A stretch of DNA of 40,357 nt from an uncultured bacterium. Its GTDB lineage: Bacteria; Patescibacteriota; Patescibacteriia; UBA1558; GWA2-36-10. Location: the NCBI GenBank assembly GCA_937870675.1, contig CALMZN010000002.1:1-40357 (forward strand), given 5' to 3'. Of this stretch, positions 32,404 through 40,357 are shown piece by piece. The translations under genes and the position numbers were made by a program. Within the stretch, counting starts at the first letter, position 1. Every line of letters starts with the position of its first letter. The notes below the pieces were generated by a model. The model was given only the letters and a program-made list of their open reading frames with translations. It made no database searches and was not told the DNA's origin.

Positions 32404-33363
32404 ATGGATAATACAAAAAACAATTCAGCGAAGTTTGCGTTTCTTTATTTATTATCACTGGTGGCTTTGGGCTTTGTGTCCGTCAACGTTGGGCAGATTA
32501 TTTTTCAATTGATCAACAAATACATTGTTGATATTTTGAGTCAGAACAACGCGGCTTTTTCTTCGGATATTTTAAAGTTTGCCATTGCCTCATTGGTGAT
32601 TGCCACACCAACTTATTATTTTTGTAATAAGTTTATTTATGGCAGTTTGTACAAAGGCGAGCTAGACAAAGAATCAGGCGTGCGCAAGTGGCTGACTTAT
32701 TTGATTATTTTTATCGCCTTCTTGGTGATGATTGGTTCTTTGATTGCTATCTTGGTTAATTTCTTAAACGGCGCTCTGACCACCCAGATTATCCTCAAAT
32801 CCTTGACCACTCTGGTTATTTCTGGCATTGTTTTTTCCTTTTATTTTTATGATATTAGACGGGAAAAAACTGCTGATTATAAAGATAAAATTATAAAAAT
32901 ATACTTTTTTGCTTCACTGGCAGTGATTGTCCTTACTTTTGTGGCTTCGCTGTTTATAGTAGAGTCCCCTCAAGTAGCTAGAAACAGGCAAATTGACCAA
33001 AGAGTGTTGAGTAATTTTAACGAGCTAGACAATAATTTGAGTAATTATTATCAAATCTATAAAAAATTACCAGCAGATTTTTCTGCCCTAAAAGCAGAGT
33101 ATAAATATATTAGCGATGATTTATTAAAAAATCCTAAGACCCAAGAAATGTTCACATATCAAGTCAAGGGAGACAGGGAGTATGAATTGTGCGCTACTTT
33201 TTTGACTGACGCTTCGGCTAATATTCAAAACAAAGATATGGCTTATTATTATGATACGCGCTGGCCACATGGTATTGGCTATCAATGTTTGACTCAAAAA
33301 GTGCAGATCTTCAACAAAGACGGCTCGTTAGTAGAACCAGTGCCAGCAGTGCCATTCAGATAA
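32404..33363 (+). CDS. DUF5671 membrane protein
   Basis: The 319-aa protein has about six hydrophobic segments. The N-terminal AKFAFLYLLSLVALGFVSVNVGQIIF is the usual start of the DUF5671 domain, known mostly from Patescibacteria. The C-terminal third is soluble and external, with ANSLSNYY-like (LDNNLSNYYQIYKKLP) and NPKTQEMFTYQVKGDREYELCATF segments resembling the C-terminal part of type II secretion/pilin-like proteins. No function is known for the family. It probably shares an operon with the 58-aa protein. Confidence 0.75.
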   Translation: MDNTKNNSAKFAFLYLLSLVALGFVSVNVGQIIFQLINKYIVDILSQNNAAFSSDILKFAIASLVIATPTYYFCNKFIYGSLYKGELDKESGVRKWLTYLIIFIAFLVMIGSLIAILVNFLNGALTTQIILKSLTTLVISGIVFSFYFYDIRREKTADYKDKIIKIYFFASLAVIVLTFVASLFIVESPQVARNRQIDQRVLSNFNELDNNLSNYYQIYKKLPADFSALKAEYKYISDDLLKNPKTQEMFTYQVKGDREYELCATFLTDASANIQNKDMAYYYDTRWPHGIGYQCLTQKVQIFNKDGSLVEPVPAVPFR

Positions 33364-33473
33364 TAATGGCTAAATATTTTACTAGTTATCTAAAAATACC
33401 AATTGGTCTGTTGGCAATTACTGCCACGGACCAATTTGTTATAGTAGTAGATTTTGTGACTCACAAAAAGGTT

Positions 33474-33502
33474 TTGACTAAAAATCGCATTTCGCTTAAT
33501 AT
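33474..33502 (+). promoter_or_regulatory. dnaG promoter, predicted leaderless
   Basis: TTGACT (33474-33479), 17-nt spacer and TAATAT (33497-33502) are followed by exactly 6 nt before the ATG of dnaG, so transcription should start at or next to the A of the start codon. Confidence 0.7.
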
Positions 33503-33508
33503 AAGCTT

Positions 33509-35296
33509 ATGCAGAACCCAGTGGAAGAAATAAAAGCCAAGTTGGATGTAGCCGATATTATCTCTACCTATATTACTTTGAGTTCAACTGGCTCCAATCT
33601 CAAAGCGCGCTGTCCCTTTCACAATGAAAAAACAGCCAGTTTTATGGTTTCTCGGGAAAAGCAAATCTGGCATTGTTTTGGCTGTGGCAAGGGCGGGGAT
33701 ATTTTTACCTTTATTCAGGAATATGAGGGCTTGAGTTTTTCGGAAGCTATCAAGCTGTTGGCTGAGAAAGCCAATGTTTCTTTGGCCGGCTATCAAACAT
33801 TACCCAAAGAAAATTTTAATCTTTTGTTTGAAATAAATCATTTGATTTCGGAAAAATATCAAGCCAATCTTTTTGATAAAAGTGAAACTAGCGCCAAAGT
33901 TTTGGACTATCTTTTGTCGCGGGGCTTGACTATAGACAGTATAAAAAAATGGAATCTTGGTTTGAGTACTGAGTCCTGGGATGAAGCTTTACAGTATTTG
34001 AAAGCCAAGAAATTTTCCGATACTGATATTTTTCAAGCTGGCATATCAGTCAAAAAAAAAGATGGCAGTGGCTATGTGGATCGCTTTCGCAAGCGACTGA
34101 TGTTTCCCATATTTGACACGGCTGGGCGAGTAGTGGCTTTTACTTCGCGTACTTTGCAGGGCATTGTCTATCAGGATGAAGATTTTGGCGGTAAGTATAT
34201 CAATAGCCCGCAGACCAATATCTATGACAAAAGCAAAATACTATATGGCTGGCATTTAGCCAAAGCCACGATCAAGCAAAAAGATTATTTGATTATTGTG
34301 GAAGGCAATCTTGACGCTATTTTGAGCCAGCAAGCTGGCACCACCAATACCGTGGCCGTATCTGGCACAGCCCTGACCATTGATCACTTGAAGCTAATCA
34401 AGCGTTATACTAAGAATGTCATCTTGGCTTTTGATGGTGATATGGCTGGCTCCAATGCCGCTTTGCGTAGTATCACTTTGGCTTGGGCTCAAGAAATGAA
34501 TATGAAAATTTTGGTCTTGCCGACAAACCAAGATCCAGCTGATATAGTAAAGAGCGACAAAAATTTATGGTTGAAACTAGTGCGTGATTCTATCCAAGTG
34601 ATGGATTATTATTTTCAGCGGATTTTATCTGGCGTGGACTTGAATCGCGCTGATCACAAAAAAATAGCGGTGCAAAAATTATTGCCGATTATAAAATATC
34701 TAAAAAGCGCGGTTGAGCAATCTCATTATTTGCAACTATTAGCTGATAAATTACATTTGCCCTTGGATATTTTGCAGAGCGATCTCAAACAGGTTAGCAG
34801 TTTCTTGGAAAATGTTCGGCCCGAAAAAAAGGTCATAGCTATCAAAAAACCAAGCGTTAGTTTTTTAAGCGAAGAATTATTGGGTATTGTATTTTTTCGA
34901 AACAATTATCTAGAGCGTCTAGTCAATGAGCTGGAGCCAGAAATGATGGAAGAGAGTTTATTGGATCTTTACAAAAAGGTAATAATCTATTATACTAAGC
35001 AACGTAATTTAGATAATTTTATTGATTCGGCTGATTTGGAAGCCGAAACAAAACAGCAGTATATTCGTCTATTAATGTCGGCCGAGCAGAACATGGCTGA
35101 TTTATCAGGTCAAGAGCTAGACAGCAATTTCAATGTTTCCTTGGAAAGATTGAAAAGCAATAGATTCCAAGAGCGCCGTCAGCTTTTGATCGAACAATTG
35201 CGTCAGGCCGAGCTAAAAAATGACGCCATAGCTCAAGATCAAATTACTCATCAAATTAATTTATTAAATAAGGAAATAACTAAACTACAGCGCTAA
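33509..35296 (+). CDS. dnaG: DNA primase
   Basis: DnaG makes RNA primers for DNA replication. The 595-aa protein has the N-terminal zinc ribbon (CPFH at residues 35-38, CFGCG at 56-60), the RNA polymerase domain, and the TOPRIM motifs IIVEGNLDAI (near residue 260) and LAFDGDMAGSNAA (near 305). The C-terminal helicase-binding region is less conserved. It is the first gene of the dnaG-rpoD pair, which share a 1-nt overlap (TAATG), as in the classical macromolecular synthesis operon; rpsU is not found before it. Confidence 0.96.
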   Translation: MQNPVEEIKAKLDVADIISTYITLSSTGSNLKARCPFHNEKTASFMVSREKQIWHCFGCGKGGDIFTFIQEYEGLSFSEAIKLLAEKANVSLAGYQTLPKENFNLLFEINHLISEKYQANLFDKSETSAKVLDYLLSRGLTIDSIKKWNLGLSTESWDEALQYLKAKKFSDTDIFQAGISVKKKDGSGYVDRFRKRLMFPIFDTAGRVVAFTSRTLQGIVYQDEDFGGKYINSPQTNIYDKSKILYGWHLAKATIKQKDYLIIVEGNLDAILSQQAGTTNTVAVSGTALTIDHLKLIKRYTKNVILAFDGDMAGSNAALRSITLAWAQEMNMKILVLPTNQDPADIVKSDKNLWLKLVRDSIQVMDYYFQRILSGVDLNRADHKKIAVQKLLPIIKYLKSAVEQSHYLQLLADKLHLPLDILQSDLKQVSSFLENVRPEKKVIAIKKPSVSFLSEELLGIVFFRNNYLERLVNELEPEMMEESLLDLYKKVIIYYTKQRNLDNFIDSADLEAETKQQYIRLLMSAEQNMADLSGQELDSNFNVSLERLKSNRFQERRQLLIEQLRQAELKNDAIAQDQITHQINLLNKEITKLQR

Positions 35297-36594
35297 TGAC
35301 GACTGTAAAAAAGGCCAAAAGCCACAAAAAATTGAATAAAAAATCTAAAACTGCTGTCAAACACAGCAGACCCAAGCCGCACAAGGCAAAAGCAACGCCG
35401 AAAAAAAAATCGGCGAAAAAAAATTTAGGCCTCAAGAGGACTAAGCCCGCAAAAAAATTAGTCACTAAAAAAAGTAAAGTAATAGTCAAAGTAAAAAGCC
35501 CCAAAGCTGAGTTAAGCGATGAGGTTATTCAAGCTTTGTTAAAAAAAACCCACTCCCGAGGATTTGTCACTCAGGAGGAAATTTTGCGCACTTTTACTGA
35601 TGTGGAGGACTACGTTGGTAAGTACGAAGAATTTTTGGATAAATTAGAGGACTTAGCCATTCAGGTGATTTCCACGGAAGGTAATATTTTGGATTCTGGC
35701 ATCAAAGGCGAGGATATTGTGTCCAAATCAGGCATCCAAGCTGATGAAAAGCGCGGTGATCTGACGGACATTGCCGCCGACTCTATTCAGATGTATTTGC
35801 GGGAGATTGGCAAAGTGACTCTGCTGGTGCAAGAAGAAGAAATGATGCTGGCCAAGCGCAAAGAAAAGGGCGACTTGGAAGCCAAGAAAAAATTGATTGA
35901 GTCCAACTTGAGGTTGGTGGTCAGTATTGCCAAAAAATTCACTGGCCGCTCTTTGACTTTACTAGATTTGATTCAAGAAGGAAATATTGGTTTGTTTCGG
36001 GCGGTAGAAAAATTTGATTATCGCAAGGGTTTCAAATTTTCTACTTATGCTACTTGGTGGATTAGGCAAGCCATCACTCGCGCTCTAGCTGACCAATCAC
36101 GCACTATCCGTATTCCAGTGCACATGGTCGAAACCATCAATCGTTTTAATCAAATTGAGCGTCGTCTGGTGCAGGAGCTGGGTCGTGATCCACTACCTGA
36201 GGAGATTGCCGTGGAAATGGGTGAGGATATTGATAAGATTAGACAGATTATCAAGATTTCCCAAGAGACCGTGTCCCTAGAGGCCTCAGTTGGCGATGAT
36301 GACGACGACAGCACTTTGGGTGATTTTATTGAGGATGAAAAAAATATCAGTCCAGATCGGGTGGCGGCCATGAAATTATTAAGCGATCATGTTCGTCATG
36401 TGATTTGCGACTTGACTCCGCGTGAGCAAAAAATTCTGGAAATGCGTTTTGGTTTGACCGATGGCGTGGCGCATACTTTGGAAGAGGTGGGTCAGGAATT
36501 TGGAGTGACCAGAGAGCGCATCAGGCAGATTGAAGCCAAAGCTCTAGAGCGCATCAAAAAACACGAAGATATGCGCAAACTTAGAGATTATTAA
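35296..36594 (+). CDS. rpoD: Primary RNA polymerase sigma factor (sigma-70)
   Basis: RpoD directs RNA polymerase to housekeeping promoters. The 432-aa protein opens with a 60-residue Lys-rich extension, then region 1.1 (ELSDEVIQALLKKTHSRGF), region 1.2 (DSIQMYLREIGKVTLLVQEEE, near residue 160), region 2 (NLRLVVSIAKKF, LLDLIQEGNIGLFRAVEKFDYRKG, STYATWWIRQAITRA) and region 3. Region 4 (near 370-425) ends in the helix-turn-helix TLEEVGQEFGVTRERIRQIE. Its ATG overlaps the dnaG stop by one base, so translation is coupled. The Lys-rich tail is unusual for sigma-70 and may contact nucleic acid. Confidence 0.97.
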   Translation: MTTVKKAKSHKKLNKKSKTAVKHSRPKPHKAKATPKKKSAKKNLGLKRTKPAKKLVTKKSKVIVKVKSPKAELSDEVIQALLKKTHSRGFVTQEEILRTFTDVEDYVGKYEEFLDKLEDLAIQVISTEGNILDSGIKGEDIVSKSGIQADEKRGDLTDIAADSIQMYLREIGKVTLLVQEEEMMLAKRKEKGDLEAKKKLIESNLRLVVSIAKKFTGRSLTLLDLIQEGNIGLFRAVEKFDYRKGFKFSTYATWWIRQAITRALADQSRTIRIPVHMVETINRFNQIERRLVQELGRDPLPEEIAVEMGEDIDKIRQIIKISQETVSLEASVGDDDDDSTLGDFIEDEKNISPDRVAAMKLLSDHVRHVICDLTPREQKILEMRFGLTDGVAHTLEEVGQEFGVTRERIRQIEAKALERIKKHEDMRKLRDY

Positions 36595-36613
36595 TTATTA
36601 GTGATCTACAGAT

Positions 36614-37072
36614 ATGTTTATGACGGCCCACACTTCGGTGGCCTTGTGGCTGACTACCAAGTTGCTTAATCCTTGGCTGGCTTTTTTACTCGGCTTTGTC
36701 ATGCACTTTTTTTTGGATTTTTTACCGCACGGCGATAGTGATTTTGATTATCATAAGAAAAACGAGCATGAGCAGAAAATTTTTGAGCTCAAAATTGCGG
36801 CGATTGATGTTGTCTTTTCAGCTATACTGATATATTCTTTTTTGACATCCCAGATTGATTTCAATCAATGTATTTTGTTGGCCGCACTGGTTGGCTCTTG
36901 GATGCCGGATTGGATTTGGATGGCCAGTGATTATCTGCATTTAGGGTTCATGGGTTGGTACAATAGATTTCATGTCAAAGTGCACAATTTAATCGGTTAT
37001 GATTTTACTATGCCCTTTGGACTTACTTTTCAGATTCTAGTGACTATATTTTTTACAGCTTTAGTGTTTTAA
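36614..37072 (+). CDS. Membrane protein resembling YdjM-type membrane-bound metal-dependent hydrolases
   Basis: The 152-aa protein has about four hydrophobic segments with conserved polar residues in or near the membrane: MTAHTSVALWL, FVMHFFLDFLPHGD, GSWMPDWIWM and NRFHVKVHNLIGY. Repeated His and Asp at such positions fit membrane-bound metal-dependent hydrolases of the YdjM/LexA-regulated type, but the substrate is unknown. It begins 19 nt after rpoD and ends 1 nt before the next start, so it is likely co-transcribed. Start could also be 36620. Confidence 0.6.
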   Translation: MFMTAHTSVALWLTTKLLNPWLAFLLGFVMHFFLDFLPHGDSDFDYHKKNEHEQKIFELKIAAIDVVFSAILIYSFLTSQIDFNQCILLAALVGSWMPDWIWMASDYLHLGFMGWYNRFHVKVHNLIGYDFTMPFGLTFQILVTIFFTALVF

Positions 37073-37073
37073 A

Positions 37074-38699
37074 ATGCGGAACAAGTTATTAAAACTTTAC
37101 CAAAACCAAATGTTTATTTGGTTTTGCTATTTATTAGTGGCTTGGCTTTTGTATTTTAGGGTACTGAACAATTTTTTTGTTAGCGATGATTTTCATTGGC
37201 TGTCGCTAGCCAAAAGCCGGCCTTGGGATTGGTCTATTTTTATTACCAATTATGAGGGTCTAAATTTAGGTGGCTCTTATAATCCACTGCTGTTTATTTT
37301 TTGGAAAGTGGTTTTTGGATTTTTTGGTTTGCACTATCAGTGGTATCACGCGATCAGTATATTTTTGCATGCCACCAACGCTTGGCTGGTCTATATTTTG
37401 GCCAAAAAATTGTTAGGCCAGTATCAAGTCAGAGCCGCTTATTGGGCCAGCTTGGGTGGCCTGTTTTTTCTGTTGTGGCCAGTGCAAGTTGAGGCCATTT
37501 CTTGGATTGCGGCTTGGCCGCATCTTTTTGGCACTTTATTTTATTTATTGTCTCTGATATTTTATCTGAAATTATTGCCAGCCAAAAAACGCTTGGCTTT
37601 ATTTTTGTCAGTCACTTTTTTTGTGTTGGGCTTGATGTGCAAAGAGATTGTCATGACCCTGCCCTTAGCTATTATTTTTATCAATTTATACTTAAAAAAT
37701 AAAATATTTAGCAAAAAAATATGGCCTTATTTTTTCTGCTTAATTATCTTTTTTATTTTACGTTGGCAAGCGACGGGGCAGTTTTTGGGCTATTATGGTC
37801 AAGCCAGTTTGGGACTGAAAATAAATGAATGGCTAGGGAATTTAGCGATTATTTTTTTGGCTTGGCCGAGCGCTGGTTATTTTCAGACAATTTTTTATAA
37901 AGTTTGGTATCATTATCTTTGGTTTTTGGCCCTTGTTTTGGTTTTGTTTTTGGTGGCGTATATATTTTATTTGTGGCGTTATAAAAATAAGCAACGGCTT
38001 TACCTTTTTCTTTTATTGATCTTAAGCTGTCTGCCAGTGTTGCCCTTGGGTTTGCACCGCACGACATTTGCCGGAGAAAGATATTTGTATTTGCCGACAG
38101 TTTTTTTTGTGATTTGGTTTATCTCACTGTTGGCTGATCTGAAACTGACCATCAACAAAAAAATGGCCATAATATTTTTTATGGCCTTTTGTTTTATGGT
38201 GATTATAAATGACAAAAATATAATTTGGTCAAAGGCCAGTGCTTTAAGTCGGCAGATAGTGGCCAGCTATGCTGATTTACATCTTGAGCCAGACACCAAA
38301 GTAATCAGTGTGGCTTTGCCTGATAATTTGCAAGGCGCAGAAGTTTTTAGAAATAATTTACAGCAAGCTCTGGAGCTATATTACCCGGGCAGTCATCCGC
38401 AGATTATGCCTTTACCGGTTTATGTGCAACTAAAAAATTATAATGTAAATCAAAATTTGTTGCGCTGGCGTACGGATGAGCGGGGTTGGTTTTTGGAAAG
38501 TATTGATCGCAGTTTTGTGGTCACTGGTCTGACATCTATTACAATCAATCAAGTATATTTTGAATTGTGGCATTATAATTATCAAAATTATACGGCGGAT
38601 CTAGCGCGTCTTATGCCAGAACCAGAGTTGCTTTCAGAACTGCGACAGGGGACAGTCAAATGGCTAAGTTTTGATAGGGGGAGATTGATAATTAAATAA
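37074..38699 (+). CDS. GT-C family polytopic glycosyltransferase-like protein
   Basis: The 541-aa protein has about ten transmembrane helices and a soluble C-terminal domain of about 150 residues. The acidic motif FVSDDFHWLSLAK in the first loop (near residue 36) is the DD-type active site of GT-C glycosyltransferases, which use lipid-phosphate sugars on the outer face of the membrane. Other conserved parts are HATNAWLVYILAKKLLG and WPVQVEAISWIAAWPHL. The sugar and acceptor are unknown; surface protein glycosylation is a likely role given the many secreted proteins. It ends the rpoD cluster before the terminator at 38714. Confidence 0.8.
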   Translation: MRNKLLKLYQNQMFIWFCYLLVAWLLYFRVLNNFFVSDDFHWLSLAKSRPWDWSIFITNYEGLNLGGSYNPLLFIFWKVVFGFFGLHYQWYHAISIFLHATNAWLVYILAKKLLGQYQVRAAYWASLGGLFFLLWPVQVEAISWIAAWPHLFGTLFYLLSLIFYLKLLPAKKRLALFLSVTFFVLGLMCKEIVMTLPLAIIFINLYLKNKIFSKKIWPYFFCLIIFFILRWQATGQFLGYYGQASLGLKINEWLGNLAIIFLAWPSAGYFQTIFYKVWYHYLWFLALVLVLFLVAYIFYLWRYKNKQRLYLFLLLILSCLPVLPLGLHRTTFAGERYLYLPTVFFVIWFISLLADLKLTINKKMAIIFFMAFCFMVIINDKNIIWSKASALSRQIVASYADLHLEPDTKVISVALPDNLQGAEVFRNNLQQALELYYPGSHPQIMPLPVYVQLKNYNVNQNLLRWRTDERGWFLESIDRSFVVTGLTSITINQVYFELWHYNYQNYTADLARLMPEPELLSELRQGTVKWLSFDRGRLIIK

Positions 38700-38713
38700 T
38701 ATTTTTAAAAAAT

Positions 38714-38745
38714 AAAACTCCGCCTTTAGCGGAGTTTTTGTTTAT
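38714..38745. terminator. Bidirectional terminator
   Basis: AAAACTCCGC (38714-38723), loop CTTTA and GCGGAGTTTT (38729-38738) form a 10-bp stem with T-runs on both strands, ending the + strand glycosyltransferase gene and the converging minus-strand small gene. Confidence 0.9.
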
Positions 38746-38927
38746 ATTTTATGGGAATTTTTTCTCTTGGCCCTTACTATTCCAATAACGCTCATGACAA
38801 CAACTATTAGCCCTATCAATTGAGCTCCGGGGCTATCATCATATCCTCCATACACAAATATAAATATCCCGATTAATATCAACAAAACAAAGGATAGTAT
38901 TTTTATTATGTATTTTCTTTTATTCAT
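38742..38927 (-). CDS. Small membrane protein, two TM segments
   Basis: The 61-aa protein has two hydrophobic helices (IIKILSFVLLILIGIFIFVYGG and GAQLIGLIVVVMSVIGIV) joined by a short acidic loop (YDDSP) and basic ends. The family is not recognised. A good extended -10 box lies 6 nt before its ATG and a bidirectional terminator follows, so a real gene is likely. It converges with the glycosyltransferase gene. Confidence 0.6.
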   Translation of the reverse strand: MNKRKYIIKILSFVLLILIGIFIFVYGGYDDSPGAQLIGLIVVVMSVIGIVRAKRKNSHKI

Positions 38928-38933
38928 ATAGAA

Positions 38934-38942
38934 AGTATAGCA
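38934..38942 (-). promoter_or_regulatory. Extended -10 promoter of the small membrane protein, predicted leaderless
   Basis: On the minus strand TGCTATACT is followed by exactly 6 nt (TTCTAT) before ATG at 38927. Confidence 0.55.
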
Positions 38943-38985
38943 TATTTTTTTATACCAAAAAATGAAACCCCAATTTTGACAAACC

Positions 38986-39013
38986 TTGACAGCCAGTTGT
39001 CATTGAATATACT
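38986..39013 (+). promoter_or_regulatory. Promoter of the NosD-like gene
   Basis: TTGACA (38986-38991), 16-nt spacer and TATACT (39008-39013). The predicted leader is about 80 nt, G/C-containing and without an evident Shine-Dalgarno sequence. Confidence 0.6.
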
Positions 39014-39101
39014 ATTATTGACAAGAGCAATGAGGACTATGATGCCTTACTGCGAATGAGATGGGAAATGTCGGGTAAATTATAAATTAAGTAGTACATC
39101 T

Positions 39102-40357
39102 ATGAAACATAAATTTTATAAGAAAATAGCACTAAATAGAATTTTGTCGTTACTCGTAGGTTTATTAATAACAACTGGGACTTTTTTCGCAGTCGGCCTA
39201 GAGCCGGTCTTGGCCAGCGAGACGATTTATCTGGGCGATGGAGGTTGGAGTGTGCCAGTCGGGACATGGGATCCTGTTTCTCGGATCGCAGTTTTGACAC
39301 AGGATACATCAAGTTCAATTGTAATAACATCAAATTACATTGTTCTTGATGGCAATGGCTACACAATCTCTGGAGATGGTACGGGCAATGGAGTATATAC
39401 CGAGAGCAAGCATGATATTACCATCAGGAATTTGCTCATTGTTGGTAAACAGAATGGCGTTAAACTGTATAAAACGCATCATAGCATCGTTGAAAATAAC
39501 ACTATATCCAATAATACCCAGCTAGGCATATATCTCTATGAAGCCACACTCGTTTCTGTCATAAATAATAAAACCTTCAGCAATGGTTTGGCAGGAATCT
39601 CGGTTCGAGCATACTCTACCTACAACACCATTGAGAATAACGAGTCCTATCTCAATGAAACTGGTATAAAATTTGAAGGTGGATTTAACAATATTGTCCG
39701 AAACAACGAGATACGAGATAATACAGCTTATGGATTATTAATTACAAATGATTTAGCTCTTGTTGGCGGGGTACTAGTGACGCTTGTGACAGATGATAAT
39801 CAAATCTACAACAATAATTTTGTCAATAACTGGGCTCAAGCCTATGTATATACTTCGTTAGTCGGCGACAATAATGTATTTAATCTTGACTTGCCTATCG
39901 GTGGCAACTACTGGAGCAACTGGACTTCGCCAGATGAGAACAATGACGGGATTGTTGATAGCCCTTATGTGCATGTGCCTTATGGTGTGCAGGATAATCT
40001 ACCATGGACAACTCCAAATGGCTGGCTAAACCTGCCACTTCCAAATCAAGCGCCAATCGCTGACGCTGGTGGCCCATATTCCACCATTCTTGGCAATGCG
40101 GTCACCTGTGAGGGTGGTAGCTCTTATGATCCTGATGCTACTTCCGGTGATAGTATCGTCAGCTACAACTGGGATATCGTGGAAACTTACTACGTCCTAG
40201 CTGGTGTAACACCAACGCTTAGCATTGAAGAAATTAATGCCCTAGGGATAGGAACCTATTCAGTAAACTTAACAGTAACTGATTCGTTTGGAGCTACACA
40301 TACCGATACTACCACTCTTGAGATATTGCCACTTCCAACTACTGTCTTGGAAGATGC
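39102..40357 (+). CDS. NosD-like beta-helix surface protein with PKD-like domain (partial, cut by window end)
   Basis: ATG at 39102 opens a frame with no stop to the window end (418 codons visible). It has a signal peptide (ILSLLVGLLITTGTFFAVG, cleaved near LASETIY). A right-handed beta-helix of the NosD/PbH1 type follows at about residues 65-275, with repeats such as NYIVLDGNGYTISG, HHSIVENNTISNNTQLGIYL, STYNTIENNESYLNETGIKF and FNNIVRNNEIRDNTAYGLLI. NYWSNWTSPDENNDGIVDSPY is a typical NosD end motif. A PKD-like domain begins at NQAPIADAGGPYS. Codon use (more CTC, ATC, AAC, CGA) differs from neighbours, which use TTG heavily. It is probably an adhesin or glycan-binding protein. Confidence 0.85.
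   Translation, partial: MKHKFYKKIALNRILSLLVGLLITTGTFFAVGLEPVLASETIYLGDGGWSVPVGTWDPVSRIAVLTQDTSSSIVITSNYIVLDGNGYTISGDGTGNGVYTESKHDITIRNLLIVGKQNGVKLYKTHHSIVENNTISNNTQLGIYLYEATLVSVINNKTFSNGLAGISVRAYSTYNTIENNESYLNETGIKFEGGFNNIVRNNEIRDNTAYGLLITNDLALVGGVLVTLVTDDNQIYNNNFVNNWAQAYVYTSLVGDNNVFNLDLPIGGNYWSNWTSPDENNDGIVDSPYVHVPYGVQDNLPWTTPNGWLNLPLPNQAPIADAGGPYSTILGNAVTCEGGSSYDPDATSGDSIVSYNWDIVETYYVLAGVTPTLSIEEINALGIGTYSVNLTVTDSFGATHTDTTTLEILPLPTTVLED

Noticed and set aside
1..40357. CRISPR array, integrase or complete insertion sequence
   Set aside because: No array of short direct repeats with spacers and no transposase or integrase motif was found in any reading frame.

Overview
The window is an AT-rich bacterial chromosome segment that most resembles Candidate Phyla Radiation (Patescibacteria, Parcubacteria-like) genomes. 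The assignment is inference. It rests on the gene style: a DUF5671 membrane protein, cohesin and dockerin surface proteins, very small secreted proteins and short intergenic gaps, with TGA used as an ordinary stop, so code 11 fits. Housekeeping genes are interleaved with many signal-peptide-bearing surface proteins.

Layout. 1-5160: uvrC (minus strand), a small acidic ORF with its own terminator, and uvrA, flanked by two related C/G-rich palindromic repeats. 5160-7560: a nucleotidyltransferase-fold protein and an O-antigen ligase/polymerase. 7560-10260: a small minus-strand membrane protein, then groES-groEL behind a textbook CIRCE operator and sigma70 promoter. 10395-15932: two small membrane proteins, phosphoenolpyruvate synthase, CCA-adding enzyme and MscL. 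16078-20090: a 1215-aa secreted beta-helix/SGNH/peptidoglycan-binding protein and tRNA-Ser(GGA). 20090-23630: a thioredoxin/DsbD-like fusion, a Cys-cluster protein, D-Ala-D-Ala ligase and AlkD. 23683-30184: a surface-protein locus with a triple tail-collar-like protein, a small beta-sandwich protein, a membrane-anchored PapD/DUF916-like protein, a dockerin protein and two membrane-anchored cohesin proteins. 30260-32024 (minus): an M23 peptidase and a TolB-like propeller preceded by a small structured leader RNA. 32144-38699: a 58-aa secreted protein, a DUF5671 protein, dnaG-rpoD, a membrane hydrolase-like protein and a GT-C-like glycosyltransferase. The right edge cuts a NosD-like beta-helix protein.

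The most interesting signals are these. (1) A compact cohesin-dockerin surface system encoded in one overlapping run of genes, next to WxL-like surface genes. (2) A family of long inverted-repeat elements at four intergenic sites that supply the end of the upstream gene and the ribosome-binding sequence of the downstream gene, with compensated stem changes between copies. (3) A predicted small RNA or attenuator carrying an anti-Shine-Dalgarno tract. (4) Several promoters whose -10 box lies exactly 6 nt before the ATG, which predicts leaderless mRNAs. (5) A UvrC that ends at a repeat and lacks its usual C-terminal HhH domain.

All family calls were made by eye from protein motifs. No database search was run.
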